A stretch of 64,000 nt of DNA from Porites lobata (Eukaryota > Cnidaria > Anthozoa > Scleractinia > Poritidae). A model generated the notes under the pieces. It saw only the letters and a program-made list of their open reading frames with translations, did not search any database and was not told the DNA's origin. A program made the position numbers and the translations under genes. The stretch spans positions 487,501 through 551,500 of the forward strand of contig CALNXK010000154.1 of NCBI GenBank assembly GCA_942486035.1. Direction: 5' to 3'. Shown here in pieces: positions 34,301 through 46,400 of the stretch (its first letter is position 1; the number at the start of each line of letters is the position of its first letter).

Positions 34301-37241
34301 GGCAGGAGCTGTAAGAGCTCAGCCTTGATTATGAGAATGCTATTATGCAAAGTTTAAAACTAGGAAGCGTGTAGCACAGAGTCACAAACCCATCAAAAGC
34401 TCACCCAACCGCCCACCCCTCCCTCCCTCCCTCATTCTATTGCCAGAAATAATGAGTTACCTTCCATAGCCTGCAATAAGATTAAGATCATCAAAGCAGT
34501 GAAGGAAATACATGCCATCATCACTGACATGGCGATCAACAGCAGCTTGTAAATTGCATGATGGCATTCTTTCCACCGTCACACCAAGACTCTGTAAATC
34601 AGCTTTGAATTGTTAGAAAAGAATATAATTATTTCAGGTTAGCCGTAAGATAAATTAAGCGGCATAATTGTAGATCACTATCCACGGCTTTATTGCATGC
34701 AATATGTTGACAATAATTATGCCTATAAATGACACAAGTTGTTGACTGTATATTAATGCAAATCAAACCTTATACAAATGTCTTGGGACTGTAGATTTCT
34801 AAGGTACAATTTGGGCCAATATTTATTGTAGGTTTTTTGTAAGTTCAACTTGCAAGTGATTAAGTTATAATATCATAAGATATCAATTAAGAGACAGTTA
34901 ATTTGCCTTTGGAAAGTTGAGAAAAGAAAAGAAATACCTCAATTAGAGTTACTCTGTTAACAGGTGCTGTCTCTGGCATACACAATGTCGCTGGTAAGTT
35001 CTGTTTCTTTGTAGCAATAGCAAACGCCTTGCCATAATTCCCAGCTGAGATGGACACAAGGTTTCTCTTGCTGCCAATGACTTCAGCAGGGATGTGGGCA
35101 AACTGGTTGACAATGCCACGGGTTTTAAATGAACCTAACACAATAAAAGCTTTATAAGCCACCAGCTAAACTTCCCCTTACAAGCCCTGCCCCCCTGCCC
35201 CCCCTTCCCCCTACTTTCAAGCCCCCACCCAGTTATAGGCCCACTTACCGGTAACAAAAAAAATTCATCTGGTTAAAGGCGACATAAGACTAGATGAAAT
35301 GGATAGATACCGTATCTCCTTGAATAATAGCCATCCCTCGATTAAGTGCCTCCCTTGAGCCTTGAATTATCACCCCCCTTTGATAGAAATATTTAAAATA
35401 ATTGCCTTCCTCGAGTAATCGCCCTCACGCTCTTGCAGGGATACCCATATATAGCGGTATGTAAATCTGCGGGCTGAAAATAAGGTGGAGTCTCATCAGG
35501 CAAAAACTGATCAGCAACAATTCAAGCTTTGATGCCAAGGATATTGAAAATGAAAATTAATCTAGGAACCAAATTTGGAACACTTTAGCCTGCGAGCAAG
35601 CTCTCCTATTTGGGCGAGTGAAGCGAGTCTCGCGAGAACGCGCGAGCGAGCGGCGAAGCCACGAGGGGCAGGCGAAAGGAGAGCTTGCAACCATCCCTTA
35701 CAAATTTTCATTTGTACTTCGCCCAGACGAAGGGAAATACCATTGGCTGAAAAATGACGTTCCGGAAATCAAAGTTGATTGATAACAGGCTAAGCTGGCA
35801 CCGGCTTCGTCTGTGTGTCATATTTGGTTCTCAGGGGGATCAGATTGGTACCGAGAACTTGTTTCAGCCCTCAAAGCATACGGGCTCGTTTGATGTAACT
35901 CTTGTAAAGAGAATGTTGCGAGCCGAGGATAAGTCATGTCGAGTTTGTAGTTCTTGTGGAAGGAAAATGAAAACCCTTCATCACTGAGTTGTATTCGTTT
36001 GTGTCAAGCACCTTGTTTAGTTCTAAAACCGGGAGAGTGAAAGTGAAGAGTGATTCAAGCACTGTTTTCCAACATCGGTTTCTTCGCCCGATTGAATTCT
36101 ACTGGGTAGAAAAATTCAGAAACATGTACTTGACAGTGTAGCTGTGTAGCTTGACCGTAAAGAAGGAAAAGAGAAAGTAAACGAAACGAGAATCAAATTA
36201 GTGACTTCTTATCCGAGCGGACACATTGAAGTTCGATGTCCCCGTGGAAAAAAAAACATACAAAAACATTGCTTTGATGCTGTTGCGAAAGCGATTTATA
36301 AATAAATAAATAATTCTACGCGTCCTCGGCTGTCTCAACTTACTTGACAGGCGGTTGTCACTTTTCTAATCTGCGGCACGTTTGCGGTGACAGTTTTCAC
36401 GCTTTGCGGAGTCCCGGGGTTTCCCGGGTGGAAATGAAAATTTATGAGAGATCGTTGCAAGCTCTCCTTTCCTCGGCCCCCTCGCTCGCGCGTTCTCGCG
36501 AGGCTCACTTCGCTTACCCAAATAGGAGAGCTTGCTCGCAGGCTAGAACACTTAGCCCATGTTCACTTTATTTGATGTGATTATTTTTTGATATAATGGG
36601 ATAATAGAACAAAATATTTAGGGCACAATTTCCAGTGAGCAACATTTGAAATAATCGCCTCCCTCAATTAATCGCCACCTGTTGGTGCGAAGAAAAAAAT
36701 AATTGCCCCTGCTTTTATTTGAGCAAATATGACGGTATGTTAAAATATTATACTGAGAGAGACATGGCCTACTCCTGAAGACGCAAAACCATCGTATTTG
36801 AAATTCATACTAGGGACATACGCAACCCAACCCCCACCCTAAGAGGGGCTCTCTCCAATTCAGGTATTTAGACTGAGTCCCTGGTGTAGAAAGATGGAAC
36901 CTTGTTTTAACATTCATCTCTTGAGAATTACAGTTTGAGTTACATCAGGAATTTGAAGACCTTCCAAATATTGACACAAACCATTACACATACCAAGATA
37001 ATCAGTGGTTTTATAGCTTATCAACATCGGTAAATCTCAACTTGATGTTTTATACTGTGTTTAAGTAATAAATTATACCTGTATTCTGCATGTTTTCCAT
37101 CTTCAAGTGCAGCTTAAATTGGTCCCCAAAACCAAACATGTTTTGTACATTTTGTAAAAGTGGGGTCCTGTAAACCATAGGGCTTTTGTTGATTATTTCA
37201 ATGGCATTTTCAATGTCTTGCAATGAAACGAGAGCGGCCAT
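31391..37241 (-). CDS. Serine racemase / L-threonine dehydratase-like PLP enzyme (fold type II)
   Basis: Seven exons join in phase to 325 residues: 37079-37241, 34938-35134, 34461-34591, 33601-33749, 32699-32791, 32167-32239, 31391-31562. Hallmarks are all present: SFKTRG with the PLP-binding Lys58; an Asn loop SISAGNYG; the tetraglycine phosphate-binding loop CCGGGGLVSG at about 182-191; VEPSGAAA; and a C-terminal TGGNV, where serine racemase usually has SGGNV. Such enzymes racemise L-serine to D-serine and/or deaminate serine and threonine to 2-oxo acids; sequence alone does not decide between them, so no symbol is given. The start used is the Met of MAALVSLQDIENA; an upstream in-frame GTG does not support a longer form. 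Intron 1 contains nested transposons (35311-36735), one intron a hAT-like MITE (33215). Its 3' end is duplicated in SEC13 intron 1. Confidence 0.92.
33215..33372. mobile_element. MITE with CAGTGGCAGATCCAG ends
   Basis: CAGTGGCAGATCCAGGA at the left and TCTGGATCTGCCACTG at the right are near-perfect inverted ends of a 158-bp unit with C-rich and G-rich arms. These ends resemble widespread hAT-type non-autonomous elements. No exact 8-bp duplication is visible. It lies in an intron of the serine racemase-like gene. A possible single end of a related element (GGGCGGATTTAGGGG) is at about 54053. Confidence 0.65.
35311..36735. mobile_element. TACCGTA-ended element carrying a nested insertion
   Basis: Left end TACCGTATCTCCTTGAATAA with CTCGATTAAGTGCCTCCC; right end has the complementary order GCCTCCCTCAATTAATCGCC ... 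TTTGAGCAAATATGACGGTA. The two halves are separated by the 960-bp element at 35586-36545. TA at the outer edges suits a Tc1/mariner-type target. Similarity of the arms is partial, so the outer limits are approximate. Confidence 0.5.
35586..36545. mobile_element. 960-bp element with long inverted repeats and 8-bp target duplication
   Basis: GAACACTT at 35578-35585 and again at 36546-36553 is an exact 8-bp target duplication. The ends are TAGCCTGCGAGCAAGCTCTC and its complement; the arms run about 110 bp and are rich in CGCGAGAACGCGCGAGCGAG-like text. The interior has no transposase. An 8-bp duplication is typical of hAT-type transposition, though the TAGNCTGC ends also resemble the 9-bp-duplication elements at 41935 and 59090. 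It is inserted in the older TACCGTA element within intron 1 of the serine racemase-like gene. Confidence 0.88.
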
Positions 37242-38418
37242 GATGGGTAGTAACCAGAGGCGGGAGAATGGTACTAGCACAGGAGAGAACGCACAGGTAA
37301 CCCAATAAAATTAAATCAAATGGAACGGTTTGGACTGGACTGGACTGGACTACAAGCCCGAAATTTTTTTTAGGAACGAACTGATTCCAAACGCGCTGTA
37401 GGATTTATTTCAAAAAAAAATTTTTTAAATTGTGATAAAGAAATTTACACCCAAAATTGTGAAACGAAAGCCCTACACATTTCCACGATATAAAAAAATG
37501 AGCCAGATGTTTTACTTAGCCTTTTTTATTACATAGCACTGTAACATGACCAAAATATGCAAAATAAGTTGATATCACAAACTGGGGTTAAAACACAGAA
37601 CTGATTCACCTTCTTAAAATACCTCAAAAATAAAATATTTTCATTTCACACGGGCATTAATATAATTTCACACATAATTTACAAAACTTATTTCAACAAT
37701 AATTGTTGAATAATTATTTCTAAATAAAATATCTGGTCCACAGTTTTATACTTCACTGAAAATATTTTATCAATTTACACTGTTTCTCTTTACAGATTAG
37801 ATATGGGTAAGTATGACAACCATGATTTCCCAGATGTAATAATGCCATCACCATTCTTCCCAGAGGCCTCGCTAAATATTTCCCCGGGGTAAAAAGCAGT
37901 CTTCCTCTAGAGCTAGTGCACAGGTAATTTACCCATGCATACCCGTGTAAGGAAACCGTGCATCTTAAGGTCTCTAATAGTATTACTTATTAGCTACCTG
38001 ACAGACTTGAATGATAACATATCTTAAGTTTGCAGCCAGTGGCAAATCTAATACCAAGTAAGCTTTGTTATACACCGTGGCAGGCCACGGGTAAAGGGAA
38101 CAAGTCAACCCAACCTTATTCTCAGTGCATAATAGACGCAAAACTTAGTTTTGTTTTGATTAATAGCCTATTTTTCAAACTGGTAATAAAAATACTGAAG
38201 TCTGACAAGCAGTCCCCGTCCATCCATATTGGGATTTTCCCCAACCATAAACGGACCTTTCATATTATCCGCTTTTCATTTCAAGATGCTGTAGTCCATG
38301 TACAGCCGCCCCTTTCCCTCAAACAAAATCAGGAAGATTTTGTTTGATGGGAGGGGGCAGCTGTTTACAGAATACAGGCTCTGACACAAAAAAGTGCACA
38401 TACTGTTCAAGTCATTAA
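37242..38418. other. Intergenic, between PDZ gene stop and serine racemase-like start
   Basis: AT-rich; no exon recognised. (GGACT)n occurs four times at about 37332-37352. It should contain the promoter of the serine racemase-like gene and the 3' UTR of the PDZ gene. Confidence 0.4.
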
Positions 38419-41400
38419 TCAAAGTTCCCATTCGCCTTCACTTGAATCACTATCATATTCCCCTATGCTGCTTAAAGTATCCTGCAGTACTTTTGCTCTG
38501 CTATGCATCACTTGAGCAAGTGCAGCAAAAAGACTGTCAGCATCTACACACTCTTGGACATCATTAACTTGCATGCTATCTTCTTCACTTTCTACTGACA
38601 GTAAGACATCTTCGGGCAGGCCTTCATTTGTACTGGGATTACCCTGAAGCTGACAAGGAATAGTCTGTCCAGGACATCCAGATGATTTTCTTAGTTTTTC
38701 TTTATTGAATTGTCTTATTTGGCTAAGAAAACATTCTCTGCTGTTTTCTTGTGGAGGAGAGAGCTGGTTTGTAGCTGGAGGCAAACAATCATCTGATGAA
38801 TATGACATATCTTTTGAAGCATTTATTTGTGGACAATCTCCTAAACTCCTTAGATTTGCCTGATTAAACTGCTGAATATGACTTAGAAGACATTCTCTGT
38901 CATTACTTCTAGCTGTGGATTGGCTTGAAGAAGAAGGCGAAGTGTTATATTGAGTTTCTTCAATGACAGTTTCTGGTTTGTTTCTTTGTTGCACAATACT
39001 TGAATGTGAATCATGATGTTGTCCCATCAGGCCAACATCCTGAAACATGTCTGCGTCATCAGTGTTAATATCTTCACAATCAATAATTTCCATGGTGACC
39101 ATTGGTTTTTGTACAGAAGAGGAGCTCTGTAACTGTTGTCGTTCAGGTTTTCCCTCATCACTGTTACATCTGGCATGCTGTGAATCTTGACTGCAGTGGG
39201 TACCATGTGGTTGTTGCTGTTGTCCTAAAGAAGAGCTTTGTTCTTCTTCTTGAAAAATGGTGTCTTGTACTTCTTGATTGCAGTGGGTTTGCTGTAGTTC
39301 TTCAGGACATCGCACTGGGGTTACTGGTTCCACTTTCCCTGTTGCTAATACCCTGTGCCTAGATGGCACTTCAGGAGTGTAGGGAGGAGGGGGTAAACAA
39401 TCCAAGGACAACACATCCAGAGGGAGCTGTGACGGTGATTCAGCCACCCCATGGTTTCGCTGTGGGTACCCAGGAGGACGGAACTGTTTAAAAGATGGAC
39501 TCTGTGGAGGAGTGGCATCACGTGGCCTTGTACAGTAAGTTCTGAGCTGTGTTGGTTGGACATTAGTGGCTTGCTGTCCCGATGATCTTTGTTTACGACC
39601 ACACATCAAGGAAATTTGCACAGAAAGTCCGGATGTTATGACAAGTCTCACAACTTGAACATGTGTCAAATCCTTGATGCTGAGGCCATTTATCTGTGAA
39701 AATTCAAGACAAAAGAACCATATTAAAATAGTTTTGATAAGTGGCTGAGTCCATGAGGGCATCTTTCAATCTCATTTCACCTTATATACATTTTCCCTCA
39801 GGCTTTGTTTCACCCACCTATTTACTTTTTAAAAAGAACAAACAGAACAAATCTGACTTGAACCCTGTAAAATTAACTAGCAGAGTTGCAGTCTTTCTTG
39901 GGACAACAAGCTCGTGTCCTTCATGGTGAGAGTCTAGGCTTGCCACTTGGCCTCATCATTCTGTGTGTCCAAGAAGGTCTAATTAATTGAAAGATGTCAT
40001 ACAAGAACTAGGCAAGTGGGATTCTATAACAGCAGGGCTGGAGTCTAATCTATTTTACACTTCTATTTCATTTATCAAAATAATCTCTTTTTTTTTGCTG
40101 GGAATTCAGGTAGGATATTGGCTATCTTTCAGCAAGGAATCTTATTAAAACATTGGAAACTGGTATGGATCTTTACCTGTAAGACTAAAAATTACAGCAT
40201 TGGGAAATACTCACCTTGACTATCGCATCTCCTGGCTTTATACCAGCCCTCTCTGCCGGGGATCCAGCATCAACTGAGATAACATGTACATCACAGGCAT
40301 AATCAGTGCCACTAGAAAATAAAATACAAAGTCATGTTCAGAACATGTCACTGGTTTAAAAAAACCTGAGTGAATATTCAAACCATTGAGCATGTGATCA
40401 TTTGGAAGCAAGGAGTGGAGTTCTCCTAGGTGGGGGGAGGGCAATCCCTTATTTGACCTAGAGAGGGGTATGTACCGCTGAATAAGGTATCTGTATGGTT
40501 AGTCTTTGTGTTCTCTCATAGATAAATTAAAAACATGTGACAGATATTTTTTTCCTCAGACAGAAATTGGGAGGGGTGGGAAAAGCCCTGTGGACGAGGT
40601 TGTACCTACACAAAGTTTAATAAGCTACCTAAAAGTCAGAGAACCAACCAATTCCGATAGGTCAAGAGGGGAGGGGATGGCGATATTTCATTAAACTGGT
40701 ACACATACCCCCTGATACAGCACCCAAGCCATCCATCTTCCCCCGGATAAACAGTAACAGTTGACAACAGCTCATCTTCTTGCTTCCTTCTTTCTGTTCC
40801 ATTTGCTTCACCAACATCTTCAGCCCTACGGACATCTTCGCAGAAACTTTGCACAGGAGTAATTCGTATCTGGAGAACATTTGAGGTCTTGATTTTTCGA
40901 ATAAGCTCATTCATGTTCATACCGTTTTTCCCGCAACGTTTCTCGTTTACGCTAACAATCTTATCCCTATAATTTAATCCTTGTTGGTCAGCAATGGAGC
41001 CTTGTTTTACTTCCGCAACGGTTATTGATGGCTCACGAGAATTTCCACCGCGTATCCTGAATCCAAAACCTTGTTTCAAAGAATTTCTTTCAAGGACAAT
41101 AATCTTGTTACCCGATCTTGAAGGTGAATCCAATTTTTTTCGTTGCGCTTTCAAAGTTTTTGATTGTTTTCTGTCTTTGACACAATCAGCAGAAGCTCGA
41201 TCGATTTTTGACTCTTTCTTCTCAATCTTATTCTTCAACGGTCTTAACTTATCTTGCTTCTTCCTCTTAGCTGGGCTACCTTGAAAATTCGGTGCAAAGT
41301 TCTCTAAACCTGTGCCTCTTTTGAATTCGTTAATAGCTTCTCCGATGTTTCCGTTCCTCGCCGAATCTCTTCTTTGACCCCGCAAGGCCTCCGTCTTAAG

Positions 41401-41661
41401 TAGCTCATTACAATAACGGGTAAACTTGCTTCTTTGATTCTTCGGAAGACATTGCCTAACTTTAGCGAGAATGTCATGATCAACCGTCGAAGAAGACGAA
41501 TATATGATCTTGAAAAGATTCGAACAGAACGTTTCCATCGATTTTGTCTTCGAAAAGCTTTTCCCCGCGATTTTAAGCCACTCGACCTCCTCACTTGTCA
41601 ACAGCTCTTTCGCTCGTTTCTTTGAAACACCACTGTCACTGCAGTAGTTTTCCATGGCCAT
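38419..41661 (-). CDS. Two-PDZ scaffold protein with helical N-terminal domain
   Basis: Three exons (40709-41661, 40215-40311, 38419-39693) join in phase to 774 residues. Residues about 20-90 form an all-helical module (LTSEEVEWLKIAGKSF, DHDILAKVRQCLPKNQRSKF) that recalls the harmonin-N-like domain of whirlin, harmonin and delphilin; this is by resemblance only. A basic linker (about 130-180) precedes PDZ1 (about 186-268) with carboxylate loop GFGFRIRGG and QGLNYRDKIVSVN. PDZ2 (about 297-375, across the exon junctions) has GWLGCCIRGG, SPAERAGIKPGDAIVKINGL and VVRLVITSGLSVQISL. The remaining about 400 residues are Gln/Ser/Pro-rich and disordered, with two related motifs, CLLSHIQQFNQANLRSL and CFLSQIRQFNKEKLRKS, that look like WH2-type actin-binding helices, and an acidic C-terminus (EYDSDSSEGEWEL). 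A role as cytoskeletal or synaptic-type scaffold is inference. The start is the Met of MAMENYC; upstream TTG was not used. Confidence 0.85.
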
Positions 41662-43422
41662 TTTCAAATCATCTCATCTACAAACAACAATCAAACGGTT
41701 TGCGGTGTTGAATACAACTAACTTTTCAAAATGTCCGCCAGTTTTGTACCCAGACTCCTGCTCGATCTTTCTTTCTCGAGCCACAGGGACCGAATACAGG
41801 GGGTAACCAAATTTAGGCAAAACTTAGCTCCACATCCAGAAACTCACAAGGGTTTCTGCTACACCTGTCGACCTAAATAGCTATTAGGTTCGGCACATGT
41901 AAAGTTCCACGTTTGAACTGGGCCTTAATTTACCTAGTCTGCTACACAGCCGTTTTTAGTGTCGACACGCAATGCTTGTGGAGAGGAGCGTTGCGTGACG
42001 ACACTAAAAACGGCTGTGTAGCAGACTATAATTTACCGGAACATTTATATGATGATTAAATTTTCCTGCCGAACGCTTGCGTAACCTCTTGTGGAGCACA
42101 ATCGTTAGCTAACTGATCATTTTATTTATAGGGTGACAGGTCAGGTTCATTTATCTCTCTGTCAAGTATCCATTTGCTAAACGGTCTGCTCTCGTAAGCC
42201 TTTCTGAATTTACCGTCGATACTAAAATTTTAAAAAAATGAAGAATAATCGGTGATTGTAAGACTACGAGTACACCCTCTATTTTCCTCAGGGACAGAGG
42301 AGCGAGTGAAGCAAACGATCCTTGACATAGGCCTAGTACGGGCAAGTAGGGGAGTTAATCGCTCCAAAAAAGTATCAAACAAAATAACCTTGAAACAAAA
42401 AATTGCCCCACCATAACCCCCCTTCAAAAGTGAAATTGTCGGGCCCAAATGTAACAATGACTTCCACTCAATAAACAAGCCTACAAATATCTATATTTTT
42501 CCTTCCAGCCTTTTAATTTGTATTTTGCTCTGCATATTTATGCACACCCATAGGATGAGCGAGACATACTTTTTTATTGTCCATTGATACAGATTTTTCT
42601 AAATATCATTTTCTATACTACAAAATTCTCTATTGGTTATATTTTCATGTATCTTTATGCTTTCCAAAATGAGAAAAAAAAATTAAAAAATTATATTAGT
42701 GGAAAACACATTATATAAAACAGTATACATAAGTACCCGGAAAATAAATAATTCATCTTCACGGCTAAGGTGTTGTATCGAACTTTCTAACGATGGAATT
42801 GCGTTTTCGGCAAAACAGATACAAAAAAAACTACGCCATTTTAGCTATTCGCTCCTCTCTAGGACAAGAAAATTCAACACGCCATCCTGTTATTCTTTTC
42901 TTTAAAATTAAGAGCTAATATCTTGCTCAGGGAGGACACTTAAACAGAGAATCTAAACTCTGCACCTTATGTCAAATGCTTTCTTTTCTAATAAATTAGT
43001 TTTTAAAAAAACAACGCTATGAAGCTTTTCCTCTTTACTTTGTTACCATTATCTCGAAGATGCCCAACTAGCAGTTTTCGATTTTCAACAAAAAAGCAAA
43101 AGTGCTTTTTAAACCACTTTCGTCCAAGGCTAATCAACTATAGATATTACATTGCACACTGAAAACTGAAGAGAGTTAAAAGCAAAATTTCGCGTCAGTT
43201 ACAACTTGGGGAAGACTTTGCTTGAAGTCTACCTAAGTATATTCAAAACATACTTTAACAGCAAAATAAAATTGTGCTGAAATGATAAAAGTTTGCAGTA
43301 ACTTGTCAGCCTTGTTTTCAACTTCTTTTCTTTCTTGGCACCGCGGTTGGTGAGTTGCATATCTTGTTAGACAAGAGCAACCTTGATTTACTTTTTACGT
43401 CTCAATTTATTTATCCTGGTTT
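41662..43422. other. Intergenic, PDZ gene promoter side
   Basis: No coding exon is recognised. It holds a 94-bp MITE (41935-42028) about 270 bp upstream of the PDZ gene start. 42100-43420 is AT-rich without clear features. Confidence 0.4.
41935..42028. mobile_element. 94-bp hairpin MITE with 9-bp target duplication
   Basis: TAATTTACC occurs at 41926-41934 and 42029-42037, an exact 9-bp duplication. The ends TAGTCTGCTACACAGCCG and their complement form a hairpin covering nearly the whole element, with arms continuing through TTTTTAGTGTCG. The size of the duplication fits Mutator-like transposition. The terminal sequence resembles that of the 216-bp element at 59090-59305. Confidence 0.9.
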
Positions 43423-46400
43423 TCAACCTAAAGGGCCACAGCACACTACTCCACAACATTTAGCAGTGTTTCTTTTCCTTGGAAAAATCGGAGGTTCGTC
43501 TCCTGTCACGGGAAGGTTAAACACTGAAAAATAATGGAAAGAAAGTCATATTTGGTACTCCAGCACAGCGAGTTGAAGGCACTAATGACTATTGTTCGAG
43601 TAACAGACCTTCTTACCGATACGGCGGCCATATTGAATTAATTTGATTTAGGGAGTATTATGGGATACCCAGGGGGAACTCGCTCCGTATTAACACGCGC
43701 TTTTCGGGTGAAAAAGAAAACTTGGCTGTATATTTCTGGGGGAAAAGGCAATCATTGTTACATCCAAACACGGCACAACAATCGTTTTTCCCATTACAAT
43801 CTTTTTCTAGGAAAACTTTAGGAAAAATTGGCCCGAAAAGCGCGCGTACTGAGCGAGTATATCGAATCGTGCTCATGCCCCCTGGGCATCCCATAATATT
43901 TCTTAAATCTAGTTAATTTAATATGGCTGCCATATTGGTAAAAAGGTGTATCAACGAAACACTTCTGAATATAGGTAATCGGTCACTCTCATACAAAGAA
44001 ATAGAGCTAATAAATGCTTTATACCTTCTTTTTGTGAAATGGTAAACTAGGGAAGAAGGGCATTTTTGAAATCCAATATTTGAAAGAAATATTTTTACCA
44101 ACATTGCAAAGCATACTTCCGTGGAATATACAACCTGCATGTGATACAAAACTGCATTTGCTACAAACAAACAAGCAAGACAAAAAGCAACAACAAGAAA
44201 GCGGATAAAATTCTGATCAAATCCTGACGTAGGCGTTTTAACCACGCGTCTAACAGTTTTGCAAATGAAGTTGGCTAACAATCGTGCGATCAACGGCAAA
44301 TATTGGCCAATAATGTTGAGACGATCGGAAAAATAATGGTGATTACTCTTCTAGCAAAGATCGACAAATATTGGTAGCCAACGTCACGTTGTGCAAACGT
44401 CAGATTCAAGTTGGGAATTTCTAAAAATAGAAAATAAGCAGTTAGAAAATAAACTGTCCAGAACATTTCTTGTGGATAAAACTGGCGTGGAACCCCTCAT
44501 TTTTGTGTAGAAGTAATTAACATCAAACGGCAATTAAGGGGAAAACTTGGTCACGTGGTACAACTTCGCGTTTGCCGTTTGGCGTAACAGTGACTGCAAA
44601 TCTCTCTAATGTTTGTGTTATGTTGACTAGATTTCTAGCAGCTACTAACCAGTTTCTTTCAATCCTTTCCCAAAGTTACGAACAACCAGCCAGAAGGAGA
44701 TTCCAACCAGTACTCGTACTACGAACGCCATGGCAGCTGAAACATAACGCTGTCTTTTAGTGATACAGATCACGACATTAATCTGTTAACTTATGTAATT
44801 CTGCCATGTAACACTACAGTTTACACAGCTGTTTTAATAAAAGCTACTGAGCAGTACTTTCCCGTGAGTCAAGGTGGTTCTAACTTTTGAGTTTGTGACC
44901 ATTCAAATGAAAGCTACTGTACAGTACTTTCCAATGGTGCTGTTCATTAAGCCTCCGGGCTCGACTTTCAGATAAGGAATCTTGGGGCCAGCCGGCCCCT
45001 ACGTTTTCATTTTTGGTCACCAGGACAAGTATTCTAGTCGCCATAAATTATCTTAAAGAAAAAATAGAATACAATGTACTAAAGGTCTTTTAATGAACCC
45101 CCAAAAAATCGTCAATAAGTTACAGAAAGTCAATCCTGAATACAAGAGAAGACCTTCTACAAAACAGGCTACATAGCACCTACATGGCCCTTGTTATAAA
45201 ATTCATTTTTACATATTTATGTATTCCGTTACCGTTATAAAACTAACGGATAGCTAACAGCTTTTCTAACGCTCCAACGGTTTGCCTAAACGCTCTAACG
45301 GTTGATTCTTAGTAGCTAACGGTTGGTCCATTTAACGTTTGACTTTAACTTTACTTTACTTAACGGGATATCGTTAGCGTACGCTTTTCCAAAGAAGGTC
45401 ACAAATATCTCGGGGGCCAGCCTGGCGACCAGGCGTGAAAATTTAGTCGCAACAGAATAAGATATAGTCGCATTGGCGTCCCCCCGGGTCGCTACGTCAA
45501 GCCCTGAGCCTTACAAGATGGCTGAAACTTTTGAGTCTGTGACCACTTCAATGAAAGCGTACGCTTTTCCAAAGAAGGTCACAAATATCTCGGGGGCCAG
45601 CCTGGCGACCAGGCGTGAAAAGTTAGTCGCCACAGAATAAGATATAGTCGCATTGGCGTCCCCACGGGTCGCTACGTCAAGCCCTGAGCCTTACAAGATG
45701 GTTCTAACTTTTGAGTCTGTGACCACTTCAATGAAAGCTACTGTGCAGTACTTTCCAATGGTGCTGTTTACTACGCTGTACAAGGTGCTTCCAACTTTTG
45801 AGTCTGAGAATAAAATCTTTTAGTGTGACCATTCACTGAACTGAAACCTGCAGAGCAGTACTTTCCAATAGTACTGTTTATCATGCTGTACAAGGCAGTT
45901 CTAACTTTTGAGTCTGTGGATGAACCGCTCAAGGTGACCATTCAAATGCTAGCTACTGAGCAATACTTTTCGCATGGTTAAACACTTACATATTCATAAC
46001 CGAATAGACTGCATGTTCTCTGTCTGTAAGGAGTTACTAATATCATTGTTATTCACCTTTTTTTAAATAAATGATCAGTAAATATGCAAACCTGCACCAA
46101 GAAAAGAATAAACAAGGACATCCTTTCCATGAGAAATATTCTGATCCCATTTCTGTGCAATCTACAGAACAGTAATATTGAAACAATGATTATTATTACT
46201 TAATCAGCATATAATAATGAATATTAGGTATCAATCGGAGATCTTTATCTAGGTTCCACGCTATAAAATTAAACTTTCAGTTGTATTTCTCTCCTTCCTT
46301 AAAAATTTATGTGGACCCACATTTGCTATTATGCCTTTTAACATATGAGCTGTCCATTACTTCGTAAAAACAATCTTTGGCCATCAATGCACCCCTCGGA

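Noticed and set aside
43913..44299. 128-codon minus frame with a hydrophobic stretch
   Set aside because: It was considered as an extra exon of the membrane protein gene, but no phase-1/1 AG...GT-bounded segment fits and the frame overlaps an inverted-repeat element.
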